From Thiotrichales bacterium (GTDB taxonomy: Bacteria; Pseudomonadota; Gammaproteobacteria; JAAZVR01): a stretch of DNA of 17,017 bases. Under the pieces are notes generated by a model. It made no database searches. It saw only the letters and a program-made list of their open reading frames with translations, and had not been told where the DNA came from. Of this stretch, positions 7,202 to 15,107 are shown in pieces; position 1 is the stretch's first letter, and the number at the start of each line of letters is the position of its first letter. The stretch is taken from NCBI GenBank assembly GCA_018623305.1, contig JAAZVR010000011.1:1-17017 (forward strand), read 5' to 3'. Made by a program: the position numbers and the translations under genes.

Positions 7202-8551
7202 TTAACACCCAATCAACTCAATCTTATTGGCAATTTTTTTTGCAACCTTCGTAATTTCTTCTTTATCCAAACCTTCAGCCATCACTCGAATTAATGGCTC
7301 AGTCCCCGATGCCCGTACTAAGATTCGTCCTTTTTCACCCAAAAGGTCTTCGCTTTCTTGAATCAAGACCTTTATATCATCGTTATCAATAACATCTCGG
7401 TTCACAACTCTTACATTAATCAAGACTTGAGGATAAAGTCTCAATTCTTCCAGCACACTCTTCAATGTTTGCTTTTGAACAATCAACGCCTCTAAAACTT
7501 GCAGGGCAGCAACAATACCATCACCTGTTTTGATTCGATCCATACATAGAATATGGCCCGAACCCTCTGCACCTAAACACCAGTTATTTTCAACTAACGC
7601 GCGCATCAAATACTTATCACCCACAGCCGTTCTAACAAAGCTCACACCCTTGGCTTTCAAAGCATTTTCAACACCTAGATTCGTCATCAATGTACCTGCA
7701 ACACCACCTTGCAAACGTGCTTCCTTGTTCCAATAAGTCGCCAACAAATACAGAATCTGATCGCCATCAACCACCTGACCGGACGAATCCACCAAAATCA
7801 GTCGATCTCCATCGCCGTCTAATGCGATGCCTAAATCAGCTTCATGCTCGATAACTTTCTGTTGGATTTTTTTCGTTGATGTTGCACCACATTCGAGATT
7901 TATATTTAGACCGTCTGGATCAACACCAATCGAAATGACTTCTGCTCCCAACTCAGAAAACACAGCGGGCGCAATATGATAGGTTGCACCATTTGCACAA
8001 TCGACAATCAACTTCATACCGCTCAGCTCAAGTCTTTGCCCAGTCGAGTCTCTAAAGGTACTTTTACAAAACTCGATGTATCGACCCGCTGCATCATCAA
8101 TACGCTTTGCCTTACCCAATTCCTGAGACGGCACTGTGGTCATATCTTGAGCCATCAACGTTTCTATTAAGCCTTCCATATCTGCAGAAATTTTCTGCCC
8201 CTGACCGTCAAAAAACTTAATCCCATTATCATAATAAGGATTGTGCGACGCACTGATCACCACACCGGCTTGAGCATTGAATGTTTGCGTCAAATAAGCA
8301 ATCGCCGGTGTTGGCATAGGCCCCAACAATCTCACATCAACGCCAGCCGCCGAAAAACCTGCCTCTAAAGCCGATTCCAACATGTAGCCTGAGATGCGCG
8401 TATCTTTACCAATCAACACTACAGGGCGATTCATACCTGAGTGTTGCTTAATCGCCTGACCTGCAGCCCAACCCAACTTCATCACGACTTCCGGAATCAT
8501 CGGCGCCTCACCGACTTTTGCTCGTACACCATCTGTTCCAAAAAAACTCAT
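7202..8551 (-). CDS. glmM: Phosphoglucosamine mutase
   Basis: Converts glucosamine 6-phosphate to glucosamine 1-phosphate, feeding UDP-GlcNAc for peptidoglycan and lipopolysaccharide; cytoplasmic. The protein is 449 aa, the usual size. The N-terminus FFGTDGVR (3-10) is typical; the phosphorylated serine S102 lies in SASHNPYYDNG; the magnesium site D245, D247, D249 is in LDGDGDR; the phosphate-binding RASGTEP is at 413-419. The start is the ATG at 8551, overlapping the folP stop as ATGA, with GGAGG 7 nt upstream; the longer open frame from 8575 is not used. folP-glmM is a conserved gammaproteobacterial pair and is probably translationally coupled. Confidence 0.98.
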   Translation of the reverse strand: MSFFGTDGVRAKVGEAPMIPEVVMKLGWAAGQAIKQHSGMNRPVVLIGKDTRISGYMLESALEAGFSAAGVDVRLLGPMPTPAIAYLTQTFNAQAGVVISASHNPYYDNGIKFFDGQGQKISADMEGLIETLMAQDMTTVPSQELGKAKRIDDAAGRYIEFCKSTFRDSTGQRLELSGMKLIVDCANGATYHIAPAVFSELGAEVISIGVDPDGLNINLECGATSTKKIQQKVIEHEADLGIALDGDGDRLILVDSSGQVVDGDQILYLLATYWNKEARLQGGVAGTLMTNLGVENALKAKGVSFVRTAVGDKYLMRALVENNWCLGAEGSGHILCMDRIKTGDGIVAALQVLEALIVQKQTLKSVLEELRLYPQVLINVRVVNRDVIDNDDIKVLIQESEDLLGEKGRILVRASGTEPLIRVMAEGLDKEEITKVAKKIANKIELIGC

Positions 8552-9372
8552 CTTACAGCCTCCACCGCTTGCCACATCTTAATCACATCCGCCGTTTCTT
8601 TTACATCATGCACACGCAGTATTTTCGCGCCCTCTTGAGCCGCCATTAACGCACATGACAAGCTTCCTGCCAACCGATCACTCACATCGGCATCCAACAC
8701 ATGTCCAATCATACTTTTTCTAGAAACCCCAACCAATAAAGGAACATCATCTGACACGAATTCAGTAATCGCTTTCATTAACATCAAGTTCTGTTCCAAT
8801 GTTTTACCAAAACCATATCCCTGATCAATGATGACATCTTCAATACCATGACTCCGACACACCTCAATTCGAGACTTCAAAAACGACTTCACCTCACCCA
8901 CAACATCTTCATAACAAGGATTATTTTGCATCGATTCAGGCAAGCCCTGCATGTGCATCAAACATACAGGGACATTCAAACTCGCTACAACCTCAACAGC
9001 CCCTTCTTCTTGTAATGCACGTACATCATTGATCAAATTTGCACCCGCCTCAACCGCTGCTTGCATCACCTCAGGTTTGTAGGTATCAATAGAAATACAT
9101 AACGCAGAGTCTTTCTCTCTTAAGGCCTGTATCACTGGAATAACCCGATCCAACTCCTCTCGCAAAGACACTTTTGTCGCACCTGGCCGCGTTGATTCTC
9201 CACCAATATCAATAATCGTCGCACCTTGAGCTTTCATCTGCAAAGCTCTTTTAACGGCTGCATCCACCCTATTAAACTCTCCCCCGTCCGAAAACGAATC
9301 GGGTGTTACATTCAAAATACCCATAATGTGGACTGAGTTTTCATTCAAATCCAATTTAGACCAAACGCTCAT
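8548..9372 (-). CDS. folP: Dihydropteroate synthase
   Basis: Condenses 6-hydroxymethyl-7,8-dihydropterin pyrophosphate with p-aminobenzoate in folate synthesis; the sulfonamide target; cytoplasmic TIM barrel. The protein is 274 aa. Signatures: GILNVTPDSFSDGG (18-31), DIGGESTRPGA (55-65), SIDTYKPEV, INDV, LLVGVSRKSMIG and the C-terminal RVHDV. In the pterin-binding motif the usual D-P-G is D-Q-G (IDQGYGFGKT); the conserved Asp and the Lys remain, so activity is expected. Start: the ATG at 9372 with AAAGGAG 5 nt upstream; a longer frame from a TTG at 9399 would start inside the terminator hairpin. It overlaps glmM by 4 nt. Confidence 0.97.
   Translation of the reverse strand: MSVWSKLDLNENSVHIMGILNVTPDSFSDGGEFNRVDAAVKRALQMKAQGATIIDIGGESTRPGATKVSLREELDRVIPVIQALREKDSALCISIDTYKPEVMQAAVEAGANLINDVRALQEEGAVEVVASLNVPVCLMHMQGLPESMQNNPCYEDVVGEVKSFLKSRIEVCRSHGIEDVIIDQGYGFGKTLEQNLMLMKAITEFVSDDVPLLVGVSRKSMIGHVLDADVSDRLAGSLSCALMAAQEGAKILRVHDVKETADVIKMWQAVEAVR
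8559..8563 (-). promoter_or_regulatory. Ribosome binding site that sets the glmM start
   Basis: On the minus strand GGAGG lies inside the last folP codons, 7 nt upstream of the ATG at 8551. This fixes the GlmM N-terminus at MSFFGTDG and excludes the eight extra upstream codons. Confidence 0.8.
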
Positions 9373-9377
9373 CACAA

Positions 9378-9384
9378 CTCCTTT
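9378..9384 (-). promoter_or_regulatory. Ribosome binding site of folP, directly after a terminator
   Basis: AAAGGAG, then 5 nt, then ATG at 9372. Only 4 nt separate it from the T-run of the terminator at 9389-9415. This arrangement decides the start and raises the question of how folP is transcribed. Confidence 0.8.
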
Positions 9385-9388
9385 AGAT

Positions 9389-9415
9389 AAAAAAAGCACT
9401 CGTTAAGAGTGCTTT
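9389..9415 (-). terminator. Intrinsic (Rho-independent) terminator after ftsH
   Basis: On the minus strand AAAGCACTC and GAGTGCTTT form a perfect 9-bp stem around the 5-nt loop TTAAC, and the 3' arm runs into seven T residues. It begins 6 nt after the ftsH stop codon. It is the strongest hairpin-plus-T-run I find in the window. It precedes folP by 16 nt, so it is either partial or regulated. Confidence 0.9.
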
Positions 9416-9421
9416 CCTTTG

Positions 9422-11389
9422 TCATTGCCAACCATCGCCTGGCTTAGGCTTGAATGGAATGACATTATCATCATCGGGTTTCTCAGTTTCTTCCGTTGTT
9501 TTATTCTCTTCAACCGATTCACTGACTTCAACTTCTTCCGATGAATCCTGGTCGTCCACATCTTCTGGGTCAACCCAGTCTTTAGGCGGACCTGGAATCT
9601 TACCTTCCATAATCTCATCCACCTGCTCTGCATCAATGGTTTCGTACTTCATCAACGCTTCAGTCATCACCTCGAGCTTATCTCGGTTCTCTACCAAAAT
9701 GCGCATAGCTTCAGCGTAAGCGCCATCGATAATTCCGCGAACCTCATTATCGATAATTTGCTGCGTCTCATCAGAAATCATCTTCGGCTTCATGCTACCA
9801 GGACCCAGGAACCCACCATCTTCATCTTCTTGATACAGTAAAGGACCTAGCTTATCGGAATAACCCCAACGCGTCACCATGCTGCGGGCAAGCTCACTGG
9901 CTCTTTGAATATCATTACTGGCACCCGTTGTTATCGCATCCTTACCAAAGATCAACTCTTCAGCTGTTCGCCCACCGTACAAGCTATACAACTGGCTCAT
10001 TAATCTTGTTTTAGAATAACTGTATCGATCATCTTCAGGAAGATACATCGTCACACCCAATGCACGTCCACGCGGAATAATCGACACTTTGTACACTGGA
10101 TCATGCTCGGGCACCAAATAACCAATAATGGCATGGCCTGCTTCATGATAAGCCGTTAACAGACGTTCTTTTTCAGACATAACCATTGTCTTACGTTCAA
10201 CACCCATTAAGATCTTGTCTTTAGCTTTTTCAAACTCAGCCATGCCCACCACTTTTTTGTCAACACGAGCTGACATTAAAGCGGCTTCATTAACTAAGTT
10301 CGCCAAATCAGCCCCAGAGAAACCTGGTGTACCGCGCGCAATTAATGCTGGCTTAACGTCTTTATCCAATGGGACTTTAGCCATGTGAACCTTGAGGATT
10401 TGTTCACGCCCGCGCACATCTGGCAACGGCACCGTCACCTGTCGGTCAAATCGACCTGGACGCAACAATGCCGGATCCAAAACATCTGGACGGTTAGTAG
10501 CCGCAATAACGATAATACCCTCGTTACCCTCAAAGCCATCCATTTCAACAAGCATTTGGTTCAATGTTTGCTCTCGCTCATCGTTACCGCCACCCATACC
10601 AGAGCCACGAGAACGACCTACCGCATCAATCTCATCAATAAAGATGATACAAGGTGCATGTTGCTTCGCTTGTTCAAACATATCACGCACACGGGACGCA
10701 CCCACACCAACAAACATCTCAACGAAATCCGAACCCGAAATCGAAAAGAACGGCACTTTTGCCTCACCTGCAATCGCTTTCGCCAATAAAGTTTTACCTG
10801 TACCAGGCTGACCTGCCATCAAAACACCACGCGGTACATTACCGCCCAGCTTTTGGTATTTAGTTGGATCACGCAAGAAGTCAACAAGCTCAGAAACCTC
10901 TTCTTTTGCCTCATCGACACCCGCAACATCTTTAAACGTGACTTTTACTTGGTCTTCGCTCAGCATCTTAGCCTTACTCTTACCGAAAGACATTGGACCG
11001 CCACCGCCGCCCATGCCGCCACCCATTTGACGAGCAAAGAAAATCCACACTGCAATAAGCAACAGCATTGGAAACCAAGAAATAAAGATTTGTAACAGAA
11101 CATTATCTTTCTGTGGAGGCTGAGATGTAATTGCAACTTGATTCGCCAACAAATCACCCACCAAACCAGGGTCACCTGGGTTGTAAGTCACAAAACGCTC
11201 ACCTGTAGACCAAACGCCTTTAATCTCACGCCCATCAATAAAGACCTGTGAGACCTGGCCATTTTTCACATCCGAAATAAACTGCGAGTAATTAACCGCA
11301 GAACTTGCGTTACGTTTTTCGCCAAAATGATTGAACAAGCTCATCAACAAAAACGCCAACACAGCCCAAATCAATAAATTTCTAACCAT
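9422..11389 (-). CDS. ftsH: ATP-dependent zinc metalloprotease FtsH
   Basis: Hexameric membrane-anchored AAA+ protease that degrades misfolded membrane proteins and regulatory proteins. The protein is 655 aa. Order: transmembrane helix at about 4-19, periplasmic domain about 24-95, second helix about 98-119, glycine-rich linker (GGGMGGGGG), AAA+ module with Walker A GQPGTGKT (193-200; the second position is Q rather than the common P), pore loop MFVG (225-228), Walker B IIFIDE (248-253), second-region-of-homology arginines near 310-316, zinc motif HEAGH (415-419) and third ligand D493 in GASND. The last 55 residues or so form an acidic, serine-rich low-complexity tail. The ATG at 11389 has only a weak GGA upstream. 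It follows rlmE after 60 nt, as in Escherichia coli. Confidence 0.98.
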   Translation of the reverse strand: MVRNLLIWAVLAFLLMSLFNHFGEKRNASSAVNYSQFISDVKNGQVSQVFIDGREIKGVWSTGERFVTYNPGDPGLVGDLLANQVAITSQPPQKDNVLLQIFISWFPMLLLIAVWIFFARQMGGGMGGGGGPMSFGKSKAKMLSEDQVKVTFKDVAGVDEAKEEVSELVDFLRDPTKYQKLGGNVPRGVLMAGQPGTGKTLLAKAIAGEAKVPFFSISGSDFVEMFVGVGASRVRDMFEQAKQHAPCIIFIDEIDAVGRSRGSGMGGGNDEREQTLNQMLVEMDGFEGNEGIIVIAATNRPDVLDPALLRPGRFDRQVTVPLPDVRGREQILKVHMAKVPLDKDVKPALIARGTPGFSGADLANLVNEAALMSARVDKKVVGMAEFEKAKDKILMGVERKTMVMSEKERLLTAYHEAGHAIIGYLVPEHDPVYKVSIIPRGRALGVTMYLPEDDRYSYSKTRLMSQLYSLYGGRTAEELIFGKDAITTGASNDIQRASELARSMVTRWGYSDKLGPLLYQEDEDGGFLGPGSMKPKMISDETQQIIDNEVRGIIDGAYAEAMRILVENRDKLEVMTEALMKYETIDAEQVDEIMEGKIPGPPKDWVDPEDVDDQDSSEEVEVSESVEENKTTEETEKPDDDNVIPFKPKPGDGWQ

Positions 11390-11449
11390 TTTTATATCCG
11401 AATAAATAATTTTGTTGAGTGTTATTGTAGCGGAACTCCAAATTAGCCT

Positions 11450-12073
11450 CTAGCCTTTGAAGTCCTTTCCTAATAGATAGATTTCTTTACTGCGCGAACG
11501 TGAAGCTTTTGGCTTGCGAGTCACCACACTTCTGAAGCTACCTCGCATATCTTTCAAGTAATCTTCAAAGCCAGAACCTTGAAAAACTTTTACCAAAAAG
11601 TTGCCCCCAGGTGGCAAAACTTGACGAGCCATATCCAACGCCAACTCACACAAATACATCGCCCGCGGAATATCGACCGCTTTAACACCGCTATGATTCG
11701 GAGCCATGTCCGACATAACTAAGTTTATCTTTTGCTCGCCAATTGCATCCATGAGAGATTGATAGACCGACTCTTCTCTAAAGTCGCCCTGAATAAACTC
11801 CACATCAGGCAAAGGATCCATGGGCAAAATATCTAAAGCCACAATTCGCCCACGCCCCTGCAAACGCTCTGTCGCCACCTGAGTCCAGCCACCCGGAGCC
11901 GCACCCAAATCAACTACTGCATACCCAGGTTTAATAATGTGGTCTTTATCGTCAATTTCCATTAACTTATAAACCGCGCGCGAACGGAAGCCTTCACGTT
12001 GCGCACGCAACACAAATTCATCACTCTTATGTTCATCCAACCATCGAGAAGAACTGGCTGATCGCTTACCCAA
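11450..12073 (-). CDS. rlmE: 23S rRNA 2'-O-methyltransferase (U2552), RlmE/FtsJ
   Basis: Methylates the 2'-OH of U2552 in 23S rRNA at a late step of large-subunit maturation, using S-adenosylmethionine. The protein is 207 aa, nearly full Escherichia coli length. The SAM-binding motif is VVDLGAAPGGWTQ (53-65); the catalytic K-D-K-E tetrad is K36, D122 (SDMAPN), K162 (VKVFQG) and E197. Start: TTG at 12073, giving MGKRSASSSRW, which lines up with the Escherichia coli N-terminus to within two residues; AGGGG lies 6 nt upstream. No in-frame ATG occurs before M38, which would delete K36. It lies 14 nt after yhbY, and ftsH follows. Confidence 0.96.
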   Translation of the reverse strand: MGKRSASSSRWLDEHKSDEFVLRAQREGFRSRAVYKLMEIDDKDHIIKPGYAVVDLGAAPGGWTQVATERLQGRGRIVALDILPMDPLPDVEFIQGDFREESVYQSLMDAIGEQKINLVMSDMAPNHSGVKAVDIPRAMYLCELALDMARQVLPPGGNFLVKVFQGSGFEDYLKDMRGSFRSVVTRKPKASRSRSKEIYLLGKDFKG

Positions 12074-12079
12074 AATACG

Positions 12080-12084
12080 CCCCT
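12080..12084 (-). promoter_or_regulatory. Ribosome binding site that supports the TTG start of rlmE
   Basis: AGGGG, then 6 nt, then TTG at 12073. It lies in the 14-nt gap after the yhbY stop, and explains initiation at the rare codon. Confidence 0.7.
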
Positions 12085-12087
12085 AAT

Positions 12088-12393
12088 TTACTTTCTAGGC
12101 AATTCAGATTTAAGTTCAGGATCTTCTTCACGCTCTTTGTAAACCACCAAGGTTGAGCCAATTTTCTGAACCATTTCAACACCTGGCAATTCCAGCATGA
12201 CTTCAATCATTTCTGCACGCTCTTCTCGGTCACCTTCATTCATTTTGACTTTGACCAATTCATGCGTCTCCAAAGTACTTAACAGCTCTGCAATAACGGC
12301 AGGCGTCAAGCCATTACCGCCAATCAATACTGTTGGACGCAAACCGTGAGCAATCCCACGTAAGAATTTAATTTGATTTTTTGTTAATGCCAT
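12088..12393 (-). CDS. yhbY: Ribosome assembly RNA-binding protein YhbY (CRM domain)
   Basis: Small RNA-binding protein with a single CRS1/YhbY (CRM) domain, associated with pre-50S particles. The protein is 101 aa. It begins MALTKNQIKFLRGIAHGLRP; the GxxG-type RNA-binding loop is GGNG at 25-28 in VLIGGNGLTPAV; the domain ends with IGSTLVVYKE near residue 87, followed by a charged tail. The ATG at 12393 lies 2 nt after the metZ stop, with AAAAGG upstream in the metZ coding end. It sits directly upstream of rlmE on the same strand, so two large-subunit maturation genes are paired. Confidence 0.95.
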   Translation of the reverse strand: MALTKNQIKFLRGIAHGLRPTVLIGGNGLTPAVIAELLSTLETHELVKVKMNEGDREERAEMIEVMLELPGVEMVQKIGSTLVVYKEREEDPELKSELPRK

Positions 12394-12395
12394 TT

Positions 12396-13568
12396 TTATA
12401 AACCTTTTGCTAAATCATTCTGAATGTCTTTCACACTCTCAAGGCCTACCGACAAACGAATCAAACCTTCTGTTACACCAATTGCATCACGGCGCTCTGC
12501 AGGTACACGCGAATGCGTAGTCGATGCCGGATGTGTAATAATCGTTTTGGTGTCACCCAAATTCGCCGTAATCGACAACAATTGCGTTGAATTAATCAAT
12601 TTAAAGGCCTCTTCACGACCGCCTTCAATTTCAAACGAAACAATTCCACCAAAACCTGATTGCTGAGTTTTCGCCAATTCATGCTGCGGATGCGACTCAA
12701 GACCCGGGTAATGCACCGCCTTCACATTCGGCTGAGCCACCAACCAATTCGCCATCGCCATTGCATTTTCACAATGCGCCTTCATCCGAATCTCCAGCGT
12801 TTCAAGACCTTTCAAAAAGACCCACGCATTAAACGGACCCATCGAAACACCTGCAGTACGCAAGAAACCATACACCTTTTCACCGACGGTTTCTTTTTTA
12901 CCCAATACTGCGCCACCTAGACAACGGCCTTGACCATCCAAATATTTGGTCGCGGAATGCACGACATAATCAGCACCCAATTCCAATGGTCGTTGCAAAA
13001 TCGGCGTGCAGAAACAATTGTCCACAGCCACTTCAATACCGTGTTTATGTGCTAATTCTGAAATCGCTCGAATATCGCCCACTTCTGTCATCGGATTCGC
13101 CGGCGTTTCCATAAAGAACAACTTCGTATTCTCTTGAATCGCAGACTCCCACTCAGACAAATTCGTCAAATCGACAAAACTCGTCGTCAAGCCAAATTTC
13201 TTCAAAATATTTTCAAACATCACAAAGGTCGTACCGAAAATACTGCGTGATGCAACAATATGATCGCCTGCTTCCAGCATACCCATGCACAAAGCCAAAA
13301 TAGCCGACATTCCGCTAGACGTCGCCACACACGACTCTGCCCCCTCAAGCGCAGCTAGACGATGCTCAAATGTGCGAACGGTTGGGTTCGTAAAACGAGA
13401 GTAAACATTGCCAAGCTCTTCACCCGAAAAGCGTGCCGCAGCTTGCTCTGCAGATTCATAGGCAAAACTCGAAGTCGGAAAGATCGCCTCACTGTTTTCC
13501 ATCTCAGGCGTTTGTGTATAGCCCGAGCGAATCGCCAATGTGGCCAAATCTAAATCATCGTAATTCAT
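12396..13568 (-). CDS. metZ: O-succinylhomoserine sulfhydrylase (MetZ), PLP-dependent
   Basis: Makes homocysteine directly from O-succinylhomoserine and sulfide for methionine synthesis; a Cys/Met-metabolism PLP enzyme. The protein is 390 aa. The phosphate-binding pair Y56 and R58 is in VYSRFTNPT; the SSGMSA loop is at 84-89; D183 is in VDNCFCTPILQRPLE; the PLP lysine is K208 in HSATKYLDGQGR. The DNCFCTP and SATKYLDGQGR wording resembles Pseudomonas MetZ more than cystathionine gamma-synthase (MetB), but these paralogues are close, so substrate use is inferred. The position straight after purF (3 nt) is the Pseudomonas purF-metZ order and supports MetZ. No SAM riboswitch can fit upstream. Confidence 0.92.
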   Translation of the reverse strand: MNYDDLDLATLAIRSGYTQTPEMENSEAIFPTSSFAYESAEQAAARFSGEELGNVYSRFTNPTVRTFEHRLAALEGAESCVATSSGMSAILALCMGMLEAGDHIVASRSIFGTTFVMFENILKKFGLTTSFVDLTNLSEWESAIQENTKLFFMETPANPMTEVGDIRAISELAHKHGIEVAVDNCFCTPILQRPLELGADYVVHSATKYLDGQGRCLGGAVLGKKETVGEKVYGFLRTAGVSMGPFNAWVFLKGLETLEIRMKAHCENAMAMANWLVAQPNVKAVHYPGLESHPQHELAKTQQSGFGGIVSFEIEGGREEAFKLINSTQLLSITANLGDTKTIITHPASTTHSRVPAERRDAIGVTEGLIRLSVGLESVKDIQNDLAKGL

Positions 13569-13571
13569 ACA

Positions 13572-15086
13572 TTATTCTGCGTTGTGTAAGTCAATACCGC
13601 TATCAGCGCCTTTCTTTTTGGATTGCGCGCCATCATTTCGTGATGAATCAATCGAAATCAAATATGCTTCTGTCACATCGCCCGTTGTGTATTTGCCACT
13701 AAAACAACTTGTATCAAATTGCTGAACCTTATCAGTCACAACCGCATCAACCATGTCTTGCAATGACTGATAAATCAATCGATCTGCACCGATATACTCA
13801 CACACTTCATCAACTGTACGGCCATTGGCGATCAATTCTGTTGGTGATGGCATATCAATACCGTAAACATAAGCGTAACGAACTTCCGGCGATGCTGAAG
13901 CAAAATACACATTTTTAGCGCCTGCATCACGTGCCATAGCCACAATTTCGCCCGATGTTGTACCACGCACAATCGAATCATCCACCAACAAAACATTCTT
14001 ACCTTGAAACTCAGAACTGATAGCGTTCAATTTTTGACGCACTGATTTCTTACGCACTTTCTGACCAGGCATAATGAACGTACGACCAATGTAACGGTTT
14101 TTAATAAAACCTTCACGATACGGCACACCCAATTCTTCTGCCAATTCAAGCGCAGAAGTACGGCTCGTATCAGGAATCGGCATCACAACATCAATTCCAT
14201 GATCCTCGCCCCATTCACGCTTAATTTTTTGAGCTAATTTTTCACCCATCTTCAAACGCGCTTGATAAACAGAAATACCATCGATTACAGAATCAGGGCG
14301 TGCAAAATAAACATGCTCGAAAATACAAGGTGAATAAACCGGATTCTCAGCGCACTGCTGAGTCGAAAGGTTGCCTTCCATATCGATAAACAAGGCCTCA
14401 CCAGGCTCTAAATCTCGAATGACATTAAAACCAGCACTGTCAACAGCGACCGTCTCAGAAGCAATAATATATTCTTTGTGACCTGATTCAGAAGTACGCT
14501 CGCCAAACACGACTGGGCGCAACCCCCATGGATCACGAAACGCCAACATTCCGTATCCTGAAATCATTGAAACAACTGCATAACCGCCGCTGCATCGCTT
14601 ATGAACACCCGATACCGCTTCAAAAACATCGTCTTTGTTAATGTTTAGCTTGTGCTTGCTTTGCAATTCGTGCGCAAAAACATTGAGCAAAATTTCAGAG
14701 TCCGACGTAGTATTCACATGACGTAAATCTTGGCGGTAAATCTCTTCAGCCAACTCGTCGGCATTCACCAAATTACCGTTGTGGGCCATCACGATACCAT
14801 AAGGCGAATTCACATAAAATGGCTGTGCTTGAGCACTTGAAGAACTTCCTGCAGTTGGATATCGAACATGCCCAACACCCATACTTCCCATTAGGTTACG
14901 CATGTTTCTCGTGCGAAATACATCCTTTACAAGGCCATTGTCTTTTCGAAGGTGAAAAGTCCCCTCGTCATACGTCATAATACCTGCCGCATCTTGACCG
15001 CGGTGTTGTAAGACCGTCAATCCATCGTAAATAAGTTGGTTTACGTTCTCACCCGGCGCACCAAAAATGCCAATGATTCCACACAT
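13572..15086 (-). CDS. purF: Amidophosphoribosyltransferase (PurF)
   Basis: Commits PRPP to purine synthesis by adding the amide nitrogen of glutamine, making phosphoribosylamine. The protein is 504 aa, the usual size. The N-terminal glutamine amidohydrolase domain starts MCGIIGIFG, so Cys2 becomes the nucleophile after Met removal; there is no propeptide. HNGNL (102-106) and SDSEIL (128-133) are typical Ntn-hydrolase motifs. The phosphoribosyltransferase domain carries the PRPP loop VLLVDDSIVRGTT at 365-377. The ATG at 15086 has GGAG upstream. It follows the cvpA-like gene after 21 nt, the classical cvpA-purF order, and is followed by metZ. Confidence 0.98.
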   Translation of the reverse strand: MCGIIGIFGAPGENVNQLIYDGLTVLQHRGQDAAGIMTYDEGTFHLRKDNGLVKDVFRTRNMRNLMGSMGVGHVRYPTAGSSSSAQAQPFYVNSPYGIVMAHNGNLVNADELAEEIYRQDLRHVNTTSDSEILLNVFAHELQSKHKLNINKDDVFEAVSGVHKRCSGGYAVVSMISGYGMLAFRDPWGLRPVVFGERTSESGHKEYIIASETVAVDSAGFNVIRDLEPGEALFIDMEGNLSTQQCAENPVYSPCIFEHVYFARPDSVIDGISVYQARLKMGEKLAQKIKREWGEDHGIDVVMPIPDTSRTSALELAEELGVPYREGFIKNRYIGRTFIMPGQKVRKKSVRQKLNAISSEFQGKNVLLVDDSIVRGTTSGEIVAMARDAGAKNVYFASASPEVRYAYVYGIDMPSPTELIANGRTVDEVCEYIGADRLIYQSLQDMVDAVVTDKVQQFDTSCFSGKYTTGDVTEAYLISIDSSRNDGAQSKKKGADSGIDLHNAE

Positions 15087-15107
15087 GCGTTAAGCTCTCC
15101 AAAATCC

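Noticed and set aside
10385..10811. Two overlapping plus-strand open frames opposite the ftsH AAA+ region
   Set aside because: They are antisense to highly conserved ATPase motifs and resemble no protein family; typical shadow frames.
11424..11452. Possible ftsH promoter with a -10 hexamer TACAAT
   Set aside because: No acceptable -35 hexamer occurs at 16-18 nt upstream (the bases there read TAGAGG or similar), so the -10 resemblance alone is not enough.
13569..13571. SAM riboswitch or methionine operator ahead of metZ
   Set aside because: Only 3 nt separate purF and metZ, so there is no space for a leader.
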